Source: Solea solea (taxonomy: Eukaryota; Chordata; Actinopteri; Pleuronectiformes; Soleidae). Taken from it: a stretch of DNA of 64,000 nucleotides. The notes under the pieces were generated by a model. It did no database searches. It saw nothing but the letters and a program-made list of their open reading frames with translations, and was not told where the DNA came from. Positions 1 through 11,390 of this stretch are shown here, in pieces; the stretch's first letter is position 1; the number at the start of each line of letters is the position of its first letter. The stretch lies in NCBI RefSeq assembly GCF_958295425.1, contig NC_081149.1, positions 8,127,654 through 8,191,653 on the forward strand. The letters are read 5' to 3'. The translations under genes and the position numbers were made by a program.

Positions 1-342
1 TCCATCTCTCTCCTCCATTCTTTACATTTACTGGGCTGTTTTCACAACTTCATACAATAGGTGGATGTACAAAGTTTAAGTAAATCGTCATTTTGTGATG
101 TAGTTTGTAGAAAAAGAGTATAATTTTCGTTGAACACAACACAGTATGCTCAGCTGCTCTGTGTGTAACACGGGGTGCATATCACTCATGCCTGTTGGGT
201 TTGTTGCCATAGCTACGACACGACTGTGCAGACAATCATCTGGTCCCTGGTTCCTCCAATAGGGTCGCATGGCTGAAGCTGCAATATAAAGTAAAGATGC
301 TCATCATTCAGCGCTCGACTTGCAAGAATCAGAAACAGGTTC
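1..342. other. no gene seen
   Basis: AT-rich sequence with no splice-bounded or long open segment. A TATAAAG at about 285 lies some 58 bases upstream of the ATG at 343. Confidence 0.4.
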
Positions 343-453
343 ATGAGTGTGGAAAAGTATAACAGAGTGGCAGGCAGGGGGGGGACTGACTGCATCCAGG
401 CATGGTGGACCACAGAAGACGAGATCCGAGGAGCCACACAGCAGGAGAGGAAG
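343..453 (+). CDS. weak candidate exon of an unrecognised gene
   Basis: ATG at 343 opens 37 codons (MSVEKYNRVAGRGG...) that end in phase 0 at a consensus donor GAAG|GTGAGG. An in-frame stop lies about 16 codons upstream. No family is recognised. It is listed because a second open segment (1228-1317), preceded by TTGACTGCAG, continues in the same phase into a charged, helix-like stretch (KDYRRSIEKRRELSAIQHNK). It could equally be chance. Confidence 0.2.
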
Positions 454-1206
454 GTGAGGATCGGAGCATCTGCCATTTTGAAAGGCGACCCGTCTTATTG
501 TTCGCCGACAGAGTTTGGCGGAACAAAACAGTGACAGTAAACAAGAAACGCCCTTTGCATTCGGGGTGTTGAATAGCCAAAAAGGGGACCAGAAGCAACA
601 GAAAAGGAAGTGTCACTTTACATGAAATGCATCAGTTGGATGAAAGCAGAGTCTGCTTGTAGTTTGTAAACGTAGTCTGACGCCGCTCAAGTGGAAATTA
701 GTTTCATTTGGTAAGATCAAAGAACTGCAGCTCATCTTTTTTTTCGAGATACAGCTGGAAATTAAAAACGTCAAAGATGATTCTTCAAAGTTATTAGAAT
801 ATATTGTGAACAAAATTGAAAGTAGTCAGACAGATGTGGTATAAATAAAGCAGAGACCCATTAATGAATGGAAAAGATTCATAGTGGAGCTTTGAAGCCT
901 TGGCTTGTTGAAATCAAAGGCCTGAGAGCTAAAAATGATTATTAGTTTTTGTTTTTTGTGTGCTCTCCATATCTCTGAGAGAAACAAATTTGGTCAGTTA
1001 AGCTCCGGCTTGGAAAAGGACAACAGCCAATGCAGCATGTTCAAGCTGCCCCCCTACTGGGCGGCCCATGAGCCTGTCGATATGGTGCTTTTTTGATGTT
1101 GGATGGGAAATAAGAACCCCCCACAACAAACACAGAGAGGGGCTGGAAGAGAAAAAGAGAGGGCAGAAAGGGAAGAACCATCGACAGATGGACTTTGTTG
1201 TGATTA

Positions 1207-1217
1207 AAGATGGCGGC
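1207..1217 (+). promoter_or_regulatory. YY1-type motif AAGATGGCGGC
   Basis: An exact match to the vertebrate YY1 core (AAGATGGCGGC), which at many genes overlaps the transcription start and first ATG. Here it is followed after 112 bases by a strong donor CAG|GTACGT at 1329/1330. It may mark a small promoter and first exon. Confidence 0.35.
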
Positions 1218-1329
1218 ACTCTTGACTGCAGACTGCGAAGGACTACAGACGATCCATAGAAAAGCGGCGGGAGCTGTCTGCGATCCAGCACAACAAAACC
1301 GAGAAGAACACAGCGAGGTGAACCAGCAG
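1210..1329 (+). CDS. weak candidate exon (two possible frames)
   Basis: From ATG 1210 a 40-codon frame (MAALLTADCEGLQTI...) reaches the donor CAG|GTACGT in phase 0. A different frame, entered through an acceptor at 1227/1228, reads TAKDYRRSIEKRRELSAIQH and ends at donor GCGAG|GTGAAC (1317/1318). The strong donor and the YY1 motif argue for a transcribed exon. Coding status is undecided and no family is recognised. Confidence 0.25.
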
Positions 1330-4300
1330 GTACGTCTGCTTTTGAATCTCCGAGGACGGGAACTGCGATTAGCAGTAGCTTCCATTTTGTGTTGTTTATC
1401 GTCCTATTATGTCCCCAATCGTTTTTCATATCAATGCCATATCCCGGCGTTGTGTCCTCCCTGCCGTCAAAACCAAAGCATATCATTTGATCTGACCAGT
1501 GAATGCTCATCCCATGACCAGATGACCGAAGACCCCCAATAGACCGAATGCTTAAATTAATCCGAATGTTGTGAAACCGGCAGATGTCTGACAATGTACT
1601 TTCGCCATTTGGTACGCGTTTACGGGTGTCTGTCTGTGGTATTGTGTCGCCGTAGGAAATATGGGCCCTAATATGATTTTTCCCTTTCATGCAGAATATG
1701 GTGCAAAGGAATAATCCTGCAAAAATAAACTAAAATCTGCAAATTGCTCAATCCTCTGTGCCTAATCCACTCCAAGGCTTGTTAGTCATGATATATTCAG
1801 GCAGGACAAAGAACAACAGCAGGACTCCAGAAGACATTCTCCAACAGTCTTTTCAAATTACTCTTTGGATGATTTTTAGAATTCAAAACAAATATTCAGT
1901 GGCTTTAATATTCCTGTCACACTTGTATGTAAAATTGTTGTCTTTAAATAACGTGGTTAATCACATCAGTGGTTTCAAATTGTCGCGATTTTTGCCAGTC
2001 AGCCCTGTGTATGTTTTCTCTTTCTAGTTTTAGGGCTTTCTAAGATGTCTTGTTTTCTGTCGCTCCGCTGAACTTTTTTTCAGTGAACACTGCCAATTTG
2101 AGAAAAGAGAAATCTCTATTGTGTGGTGTCAGAATGGGAGCATTCATTTAAAAGTCTTAATGGGCTTTTGTTCATCACAGAGTCTTCAGCAGAGATAAGC
2201 CTATTTCAGTGCAGGCCTACAAGGGGAATTTAAATCCACACTGACAGGTGGAACAAAGGACGACTGAAAGGACCAAACGTTGGAAACATGAAGTTGTCCA
2301 CTGTTAACACTTAACTACAATGGGGCACTCAAGATTTTGGACAATTTTATAGAAACGTCTGAATGCTTTGAAATCGTCTGTGCTTTTGAATGAATGTTTC
2401 CTCAGCCAAAATTTCACTCAAGAACAAACAAAATAGTGAATTCTGTGTCATTCATTTATTTAAAGGAAAAAACAACACAGAAATGAACAACAAAATGTGA
2501 AATCTCTCTTTGAAGGTCTTTTAGATTAGCTGCTGTGTTACAGGAAAAAGCATAAATGCATAAACGCACAAAGTATTTCATAAATAACTTCTGGTTCATA
2601 TGGTTACAGTGCAGAGCTGAGCAGGGAAATGTCTTCCATTGTTCCTCTGTCTACTGAGCAGCTCCACTGGGCCACTTGCTCCAGGGCTTGTTGTTTGTAG
2701 TCACTGAGGAAGAGGTGGATATTTTTCATTCGCTTCCCTCACTGGCTGTTCAATAGATTTAACTTTCTAACCTTCTGGTCACAGGTCTCCCTGCTCTTGC
2801 ATTGCCCATTCTTCAACCTACTGAAACCTAAAAATACATGTAAATGTTGTTATTTATGAAGGAGGATGCCAATGTTAATATACTGTATGTTATCTTGATA
2901 TTGATATATTGGGTAAAAGGTCCAACAATAGATTTGAATTATAATGTTCAATTTCACAGTGTTAGAGAAAAAAAAGTATTTCAGCTTTTATTGTTTTATA
3001 CTTTTATATACGATTTGGTAGAGTTAGGTTGGGAATGGTACAGCCCTGGGTCAGGCTTGCGTTTCGACTGAGAACAGTACCTTTACTTGGTAGAGGAGGT
3101 GTGGGCAGTGTGATGTCATCCAAGTGCAACGACAAAGGAACGACACACTCGAACGTGACACAGCACGTGTTTTTTTTTAGCCCTAACCCCAGTTATAAGT
3201 TGTTTCACCTGAGTTGAGGTGTTGGAATTCAGTTTCCTTGTTCTGTGTGCTTTGTGTGTTGTTGATGTTTTGGAAGAGAGCTCACCACAGCATAGCACTC
3301 CTCTGTTGAGTGATGGGTTGTCCAGGTTAACGCAAATGGCTTATTTCACTCCCCTTTAAACCATCTGTCTTCCCAGACAGAGGACTGAAAAAAGCCGTCT
3401 ATGTTAACCCATCAGGGATGAAACCATGAGAGGTGAAACATCTTCTGCTTTACTCAAGCAAGTCCAGTTGCCTACAGGTTACCATCCTGACTATGCTTCA
3501 GTAGAGAACACACAAACCAGGTGTGGGAAGCAAACATCTGTGCCCAGGGAGCAATGGGGGTTTGGTACCTTGCCTTGGCCGCAGTTCTGAAACAGCAACA
3601 CAATGACCCTAACCCTCCTTGAACCAAAACCTATGTCGGCAGCAGATTTCATCCAAATTTGTCCTTTACTTTTTAAGTTATGCTGCTCAATAACAGACAG
3701 ACAAACATGGCTGAAAATAACCTCTTTGCTGTTGGTAATAAGTATAACTCAGGCTTGATTTGATCTTGTTTCTTGGTTTATTAAGAAAATATTTTCGTAC
3801 CTGCAAACATAACTATCATTATTAATATATCTGTGAAAGGCTCATATTGGCCAACCGATTATTCAGTTAGGCTCCAGCATTTATGTTTCATGACTCTACT
3901 GGTCTGCTGACATTTCCATAATTTTTTCATAGGAATAATATTTTTTGCTGTTAATCCAATGTCAGTCATCCAGCTCTTTGAACAGCCTCACCATTGTTCA
4001 TGCTCCTGCTTCATTAAAGTGCTGAGACACCTGCCAGTTAATACATTATTCTGTCAAGGCTGTAAACTGCAAACAATGGAACTTCTTGTGTTATTTGTCA
4101 TCAGATAAAGAATAAACCATTGGTTTGAAGGAGTCCTTCTCTGCAGTGATAAGTCCTTGTACTTGTCATCAAACTGAACATATTCTCTTATCTTGATCCT
4201 GCTCCAGCTTTGATTCCATTTTCGATTTAAGTGCGTCTTGAACAGCGACATCGTCACATGCAGACGCTGAAATAGTGAGAGTAAATTTTCGAGCACTCCA

Positions 4301-4510
4301 TTCAATAATGTACTGAAAGCCACTTAGCCCCTGGTACCACACTTATAATACTTTCACCACATATTATAAATAAAGATTTGACATGTTGCTTTAATTGAAC
4401 AGTTTAGAGGAAAATATTTGTCACACTGAGCAGAACATAAAACCACACAGCAGTGAAAGCTTTTCCCGCTGTTTTTAAAATCAACATAACAAATGTTTCC
4501 CTCTTTCCAG
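1330..4510. other. AT-rich non-coding DNA
   Basis: No coding homology or RNA gene seen. The segment would be an intron if the 1210-1329 and 4511-4684 candidates belong together. Confidence 0.5.
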
Positions 4511-4684
4511 GAACAAATGGAGAGCACTGGTGGTCTATCATGGCGCCACAGGAACTTCCATTTCATGGACATGACAGGGACATTATCTATCCTGCAGACC
4601 AATGTTTTTAATGACTGCAAAATGGAAACTACAATAAATGGACTTACAGCAGGAGGGTGCATGAGGAGGACAATCACACTCAAG
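4511..4684 (+). CDS. weak candidate internal exon, unrecognised
   Basis: A 174-nt segment bounded by CCCTCTTTCCAG (ends 4510) and CTCAAG|GTAAAA. It is exactly 58 codons open in phase 0 (EQMESTGGLSWRHRNFHFMD...), compatible with the phase-0 end at 1329. No later exon that continues it was found before the axin1 promoter. It may be a non-coding RNA exon. Confidence 0.22.
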
Positions 4685-4889
4685 GTAAAAACATGTTTGT
4701 CTTATGTCATTAACAAATAGAGGCTGTGGTTTGAAAAATAGCAATTTCCCTCATCATGATTATATAAACTATTTGTAACAGCACAACAATTACAAATAGG
4801 CAGAGGATCATGGACAATGTTCAGCATCTTCCTCCAGAGCTTTCCTAATGAATAATCCACTTTGAATTTCCACCTACTGGATTGGAAAG

Positions 4890-5060
4890 TGGGCCACACA
4901 GTTGGTGTAGTGGTTGCAGCAAGAAGAATCGGGTTTGCGACCCGATCAGAACATTTCCACGGTGCTCTGCAAATGCAAGCACCCACCTCAGTATACACGT
5001 CAACCACTTATGCTCCATGCAGCACGTTTCCCAGTCCAATTGCTGGCGTGCTCTTGTTTT
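4890..5060 (+). repeat. degraded tRNA-derived SINE
   Basis: The head GGCCACACAGTTGGTGTAGT followed by GGTTGCAGC matches the A-box region of the well-preserved SINE at 40576. The B-box region is mutated. The tail (CAGCACGTTTCCCAGTCCAA) is hard to align, so the right end is approximate. Confidence 0.45.
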
Positions 5061-5194
5061 GGTTCAAAGGGACAATGAATAAGACACAATGGAAATACCA
5101 ATGATGGCAAACTCATGGTGAGAAATCCCCTCAACTAAATGAAATGTAAGTTTGAGTATGCATACATGGAACTCAAGACAGACACAGATCCTTA

Positions 5195-5830
5195 GGTCGT
5201 TTTCAGACCTTATAGTCCACTACACTCTGTACGATTCAAGAAGACACATTAGGACATGAGGTGGGAAAGAAATTGCAGTCTCTCTAAAACCTGGTCAGCC
5301 CAAACATTAAAAAACACACAATTTAAACTTCAATTCAACAAAAAACAGAATACAACAAACAAAAAAAGATGGCATGACGGTACTGAGGTAGTGTATAAAT
5401 AAATTAATGCAAAAGATTTACAGTTACAGGGAACCTTTTCAATAACGTATTCCCACCCTCGCCTGCGGCGGGGCTGCATCAAGAATTACTGAAGGAGAAG
5501 ACGAGACAAACACTGAAAAAGAAAACTCGCTCATCTATTGGTTAATGCTTACGAGCAGTTGTGATATATTTTCATCTGACCTTATTTCTATCAGAGCTTT
5601 TACCTCGTTCTTACTTCACGTTCTACACACGTGTATGTTTTGGTTGTGTTTACCCACAATGCCCAGTGTTGTAGAAGCGAACCAAGACCTACGATTTTAG
5701 GCGGACCAGAGTTCACTTCTTTGATGTGTATCAGAGTTCATTTGCGAATTCAAACCTCCCCGAATAAACCGGACTTTCTGAACAAACAGTCCTTCTTAAT
5801 CGAAGTAGGGTTCGATTAAGAAGGACTGGT
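5195..5830. mobile_element. degraded non-autonomous DNA transposon, probable
   Basis: The stretch begins with GTCGTTTTCAGACCTTATAG and contains AACCAAGACCTACGATTTTA and AGGCGGACCAGAGTTCACTT, runs typical of fish interspersed repeats recalled from other genomes. It ends in a perfect 18-bp-arm hairpin (5787-5828). No ORF or clear target duplication is seen, so both ends are approximate. Confidence 0.35.
5787..5828. repeat. perfect hairpin, 18-bp arms
   Basis: The left arm CAGTCCTTCTTAATCGAA (5787-5804) and its exact reverse complement (5811-5828) are separated by six bases, GTAGGG. It lies 12 bases before the TTAA end of the next element. Confidence 0.9.
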
Positions 5831-5840
5831 CCCCCAGCTC

Positions 5841-6476
5841 TTAAAGGCGACATTGAATGCTTGTATCGCACATATGTTAGTTATGGAGGTCTACTTACAT
5901 ATATTAACTTGTTTTCATGGTTAAAAACCTCCTAATCGCTGCAAACGAGCCGATCAAAATATCTCCTCACTGACGCTCTCGTCAGCCGCGCTGTTTCAGA
6001 CCAAAACCACACCCCCAGAACGTGGACTGTGTTGTGATTGGCCAGCCAACGAGAGCTTTCCTACTGTCCTGTAATCACAGGTACCAGGTACCTGGAAGTG
6101 ACGTAATAGATAGGCCAGCTCTCAGATACACAGCTCCCCCTCTGGCACGGTGGATGCTCTGCATCTCAGCAGCTACAACGAGAGTAGTTCTTCTTCTTCT
6201 GCGGTTGAATGTACGCAACTGGATGTGCCGGGACTAGTGCCCGCACCAGGAGGCGCTACGGTAGTGAGAGGAGTGGTGAGGATTTCTGATGACGACATCA
6301 AATTAAGGAAGTGCCGATCCGCTTCGCAGAGCCCAGAAAAACAATACAACACTATTTTCTCAGCAGTGGCTGAACTTTTGTTCTGAAACTTTAGGGTTTC
6401 ATAAACGAGGTAATGACACAGATACACACACACAAACGCAGCGTTAATTGGAGCTTATGGTCTATGTGGCCTTTAA
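5841..6476. mobile_element. TTAA-flanked inverted-repeat element (piggyBac-like MITE)
   Basis: The left end TTAAAGGCGACATTGAATGC and the right end (read inward on the - strand) TTAAAGGCCACATAGACCAT form terminal inverted repeats that match over most of the first 14 bases. Both begin at TTAA, the piggyBac target. The 636-bp body has no transposase. A short open frame (6150-6386) lies inside it and is judged incidental. CACACCCCCAGAACGTGGAC and GTGATTGGCCAGCC in the interior are sequences often seen in fish repeats. Confidence 0.6.
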
Positions 6477-8978
6477 AGAGAGATAAAAGCAATAAAACAC
6501 ACATCATAAATCGGTGGAGAGTTTCAGAGATGCAGAGTTCAGGACAGAACTTCCATCACAAACTCTTGGTATTTACTGAGCTGGGAATGAGACTCAATAA
6601 TTATCGGATTTTATTTTTTAGTGATCCTGCTTACTACACCTTTAATCAATGGATTGTTTTCCTGATCAGTGGTTTCAGTTGATTTTCAGTTAAGTGTCAA
6701 GAAGCAGTAGAAACTGTCTGTCACAGCCTGTTTTCACAGCAATGGCTGTCTTCAAGGTGATTTTGTCTGGTCCAATACACCAACAGAATCCTTTGACAAT
6801 CATAAAAGACAAACCAAAAAAAGTACTTCTGAGAAAATGACAATCAATTTCAGTTTCTTTCAAAGGGATTAAAAAACACTATCAAGAAATGAAATATACA
6901 AGGCTTTGATGTGACATGTTGTTTAGTTAGTTTCTGAAACACTTGGAAGAAATTTTAGACCTTTTGACTTTAGCGTTGGAAGTAAAACCAAACTCCTACT
7001 GGAAATAGCAACAACAAATAAACAACCACAAAATATGTGGAGAAAATAACTGACACTATGAAAGTGTATTTGAGTATTAGGATGTTTACACTGCTGTGGC
7101 ACAAAATCAATATTCGCCCCGAGGATGCTGGAACGTGGCTCTGTCTTTTTCATCTTTAATGTTGCTGGCATGAATATTGTAAACACTCTGTATAGTTCAC
7201 ACCTAAACATCTTGATGTGAGAGTGAGAGATTCAGGTGATGTGGTGAGCTGTAGTGTGAAATATGTCTCCATTTTTTCATTCTGAAATGGCTTAGTGTAA
7301 TTACATAATCATAATATGCATTTTATGCTTTTCATCTTCTCAGACTCAGTCAAATCACATCCCTGCTCAGCAATTGCGTGGTATGAAAGCACAGAAACAG
7401 TCATTACTGCTGCCGCATTTGGTCTCATTTTAGTCTTTGTACTGCAAATTCATAAAGTAATGACCCAGTCAAGTGTGTGTAATAGAGCTGGTAAAATGTC
7501 CAGCTCGACTGAAACAGTGCTGTAATAAATATCTTCCTTCACAGCCTCAGTGCTGGTTGTGGATTTAATGCTCTTTCTAATTTTGCAAATTGGCATTTTT
7601 TTTTATGTTTTATGCCTTGTGGTGTTGATACAGCGAGGGTATTTCTCTAAGTATGGTTTTATTCACAAACGCACCAAAACATAGCTTAGTCTTAGTCTGT
7701 TGCCTTGGTATAAATGTGTATGTTAAGCTGAGTTGCAGATGTCCCACTTTCCATTGTGTGTTGTTAGTATAATATAGCAAGTTCTGGGAGAGTTCCCCCT
7801 AAGTGTATCACTTGTATTCCATTCTTTTGTGAGCTTTTAGGGTGAGACTTACTGGTGCCACATGTTATGACAAAAGCCTCTTGAATGCACCATCTACCAG
7901 GAAAAGAAGAACCTGTGTAATGCTAATCTGATTCATCTGATCAAAGCACTGCCACCATGTGTAAAATCTCCATTGAAGTCATTCACTGTGGTCTGTTTGG
8001 AATGAAAACATAACAGCCTTTGTTGTCGAACCTGCTCCATAAACACTTTCTGCCTTCAAGTAATGTTGCGACACTCGAATGGGAAATGTGCACATTCTGT
8101 GATTAATGGAAATGTCTCAAAATATGGGGGTAATAAGATCTTAGATGATCTAAAACTGAAAAAAATGGCATTAACAACACATTTAAATGTTGAAATATAT
8201 CAATAATTCACTGACACATACACCAAAGCAGCTTTTTACTGATGTGGAATTCTGTTTATTTAACAACGCTTATTTAATAAACTGGCCAACATGCCTTCCT
8301 TATAAAATACTCATCTGTCAAATAGAAATGGAAATAGTCAGTTTACACAGTGAAAAAAAAGAAGTTTTGCAAGTAGAGCACAATCACATCGCAGTGATCA
8401 TAGCCCTAATGTCGTAGTTTTATGTACTCATACCTTCTATGATGAAAACTATACATTTATAATCTAATTTTCCTTTGAAAGACATGGAAAATTCTCGAGT
8501 CAAGAGAAATCCAATGAAAGATGCTGCTGAACTGAATTATGGGAAATGTGTGATTGGACTTTACCTCTGCTCCACAGGTTTTGTCATATAAATCTACATA
8601 GTAGATGGAAAAGTCATAGCCTAAGAACACATTTAAGTGTATTATGTGACATCCAAATATAACACAATATGTTATATGTGTAAAGGGTTAGATAGGACTG
8701 AGCAATATGTCTTAAAATGTTACTATTATGAAAGGCTATTTATATCAGTTGCTGAATAATCACAAATAATGTCAGATAATGAAAATATTTTTTTCTCTTC
8801 TGAGTTAATTGTGGTTTTGTATGTCTTTAAGGGTGGAAAAACCCATTTACAGTACTTATGTGTTGTGTTTCAAGTAAACATACTGTAAGTAACACCTAGT
8901 ATATAATGAATATTATTTTGATGATTGTTTTTATTTTGAGATCTAAAAATTGACCATTTCTTGCTCTTATATTTAGTA
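6477..8978. other. intergenic AT-rich DNA, nothing recognised
   Basis: No splice-bounded coding segment, RNA gene or clear repeat ends. A stretch at about 8694 (GGACTGAGCAATATGTC) resembles the end of the 16940 MITE but is too degraded to delimit. Confidence 0.5.
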
Positions 8979-9165
8979 TAGGGTTGCAACTAAGTGTTGT
9001 TCTCATAATCGATTAATCTGCAGATTATTTGGTCCATAAAATTTCAAATGTTTTTAAAACTTGGAAAACAATTTAGCTTCGTCCACAACCCCCCCCAAAA
9101 AGCAAATAAACCAGAAAATGTTCATTCATTACTTTAATTCTTTATTCATCATTGTTTCAGCTCTA
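8979..9165. mobile_element. hAT-like MITE, short degraded copy
   Basis: It starts TAGGGTTGCAACTAAG and ends GTTTCAGCTCTA, with ATAATCGATTAATCTGCAG inside. The same termini and interior define the better copy at 24070-24423. No target duplication is preserved. Confidence 0.55.
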
Positions 9166-9299
9166 ATACTCAGGAGCTCAATGCTACATTATTGATTAAA
9201 AGGAGCATATCAAATAGTATGTCAGGACACAGTGACCTCTTTTTCCAGTGTATTAATAATCACTCTGTGGCACTGGCACACATGTACCTGGAGTAAACA

Positions 9300-9800
9300 G
9301 TGGTAATGGTGGGTAGTGAACGGGCGCGGCGCTGTGCATCCTCTCGCCGTGAAGCCTTGGCTTCAGTCCGCACACAGACAGACAGACAGTGAGAGACAGC
9401 CATGGAGGGAGAGCCGGAGACCCGGCTGTCTTCTTTGTTGCTTTTAAAGTCCGCCACTTCGCGGCTGTGACACCGCTGGCCGCCGAGTCGCGTCGCCGAA
9501 AATGTCCGATGCAATTGATATCAGGAAGAAGATTCTCACCGGTGAAGTATATGTCACTTTTCCCTCTCATCCCCTCTCTCCTCTCCTCTCCTCTCCCTCT
9601 CACGGCTCAGCTCCGCTCGGAGATTGCGGTAGTCGGGAGATAGAAAGCAGCAAAAGCGATGGTACATTTAAGTGTCATGGGGATTGTTGTTGGGGTTCCC
9701 TGCTGTGTGTCGTCTCTGGCGGTCAGCGGGCTGCGTTTACGGTCGCCGTGGTAGGAAAGTCGGCGAGTTTTTTGCGGCTGCGGCGCGTCATTTAATAGGC
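9300..9800 (+). promoter_or_regulatory. CpG-rich probable axin1 promoter
   Basis: This is the most CpG-dense non-coding stretch upstream of axin1 (for example GGGCGCGGCGC near 9323, GTCGCGTCGCCG near 9488, and GGTCGCCGTGG near 9739), in an otherwise CpG-poor background. No TATA box is obvious. It lies 3.9 kb upstream of the axin1 start codon, with a good splice donor at 9541/9542, which fits a CpG-island promoter with an untranslated first exon. Assignment to axin1 is by position only. Confidence 0.5.
9380..9541 (+). other. axin1: candidate non-coding first exon of axin1 with a uORF
   Basis: The donor CACCG|GTGAAGT ends this CpG-rich segment; the left boundary is arbitrary because the TSS is not visible. 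An ATG at 9502 opens MSDAIDIRKKILT. If 9541 is joined to the 13127 acceptor, this frame continues for eight more codons and stops at 13150-13152, 65 bases before the axin1 ATG. That would make a 21-codon upstream ORF rather than an axin N-terminus. It could alternatively be the first coding exon of an unrelated transcript. Confidence 0.4.
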
Positions 9801-9850
9801 GAATCAGTGTGACAAAGTTGTGCACTTGTCGGTCCGCTACGGAGAGGCCA

Positions 9851-9872
9851 GTGTGTGTGTGTGTGTGTGTGT
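9851..9872. repeat. (TG)n microsatellite
   Basis: Eleven TG repeats just after the CpG-rich segment. Confidence 0.95.
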
Positions 9873-10807
9873 ACAGAGTTTGTTTACCCCTCCCCCACAC
9901 TCGCCGCTGCTGTTTTCTGGAGGCCAAATACATGAATGTGATGATACTGGCTCACTTCAAAAAGCTACAGTATGAAGGGGGAAGGATAAAAAAAAAAAAG
10001 AACAATTAATTGGACATTCTTTGAACGCAACACCGAACCACTTAACCTTGCTTTTCATATCCCTACTCCTCCATTACACACACAAGCACCTGTGACCGCA
10101 TAACTGTTAATTTAAATATTCATGCGCGAGCAATCCTTGCTAATTGCGAACAATTTCACCTCCTCGTACGCGTCACCGGTGCACTGTCTTTTTTACGCTC
10201 AGGTAGCAAAGGGTCTACTTTACGCATTAGCATTCCTCAGCGTTTTAACTCCGCCATTGTTTTTGGCACGGACTGTGTTAAACATTTGTATCGTCACATT
10301 CCCCCTCTCTCTCTCTACACTATGCACACGTGCCGCTCACACTTAAGGGTTGTGCGGAAAAATAACACTGTTGGCAATTTCGCTTCTTCGAGCTGCGTTA
10401 AAGATTAATGTGCGTTTGAGTGTGTAAATTGGACAAGACAGAGAGTGGGTGTGCCCTAAAGGGAACATGATGGCAACCATTAAAAACAACATTTTTGTGT
10501 GTGTGTGTGTGAGAGAGAGAGAGAAATCACACAGCTGTCAGCCTTTCATTTTTTAAATTATGGACCTACTTTTTGGGGAGATCTATTTATTTTTAATCCC
10601 TAAACCATTAGATTCATGTGTGTGCAGAGCTGTGAATAAAGAAGGAATTTAGATGTATAATGTGACCGTACATCTATAGTAATAAATGGTTATTAACCAT
10701 TTATTTAACCTTTTTGTATTGATTTATTAGCAGCTGGACACCTAACAAAGTGTCTGCAGCTTTCGACCATTGTGTATAGATGGTCTTCTCTAGGGCTGAA
10801 CAAGTGT

Positions 10808-11042
10808 AGGGAGACAGTAGCTTAGTTGTCGTGGTGGAGTTGTCTTTCAACTTCAAGGTTGTGGGTTTGATTCCTGGCTCCTTGCTACATGCTGATGTGT
10901 CCTTGGGCAATACACTTGACCCCATGTCGCTCCTGATGCTGATGTGCCGACAGTAAATGGTTGTGAATGGCAAAACTAGTGTAAAGCAGCTTTGAGTGGT
11001 CATCAAGACTAGAAAAGTGGTGTATAAATGCAGACCATTTAC
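10808..11042 (+). repeat. tRNA-derived SINE of a common fish type
   Basis: The head (GTAGCTTAGTTGTCGTGGTG) leads to a B-box-like GGGTTTGATTCC at about 10862. The body includes CTTGGGCAATACACTTGACC, and the 3' part is TTTGAGTGGTCATCAAGACT followed by AGAAAAGTGGTGTATAAATG. This layout is typical of fish SINEs whose 3' end reads ...TATAAATGCAGTCCATTTA. Confidence 0.7.
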
Positions 11043-11159
11043 AATTAATGTTTCTCATATGGACATTGAAACAATGGCTACGGTGAATTTATTTTCTGAT
11101 ATTTATTTGTGCTATGTATTCGTGCTCCATGATTGTAATCTTTAACACAGTGACTTTTG

Positions 11160-11390
11160 TAGGGATGCAATATCGGCACAATATCGGTATGGGCCAATAT
11201 TGGCTTTAAAAATGTATAAATAAGATGTGTCTACTATGTACATTCGCAGTAATATGAGTATGAAAAATGTTAATTTCACCTCTGCAGTTGGGCACAGGGA
11301 AAAAGTATATATATCGGTATATAGCACTCCCGATATAACAGATATTGACAAAAGTGCAGTATTGTGTGTCCCTTGAATATTGGACTGGAG
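11160..11390. repeat. degraded interspersed repeat with ATATCGG motifs
   Basis: Repeated ATATCGGCAC, ATATCGGTATGG, ATATCGGTATATAG and CGATATAACAGATATTG runs resemble a common fish repeat with GATATCGG-type inverted ends. The boundaries are approximate. Confidence 0.35.

Noticed and set aside
998..1690. 230-codon open frame on the - strand
   Set aside because: No recognisable domain, low-complexity Ser/Phe-rich runs, no splice or promoter support, and it overlaps candidate + strand exons. It is unusually long for chance, so it stays unproven rather than impossible.
6150..6386. 78-codon gene
   Set aside because: Entirely inside the TTAA-bounded MITE, with no homology recognised.
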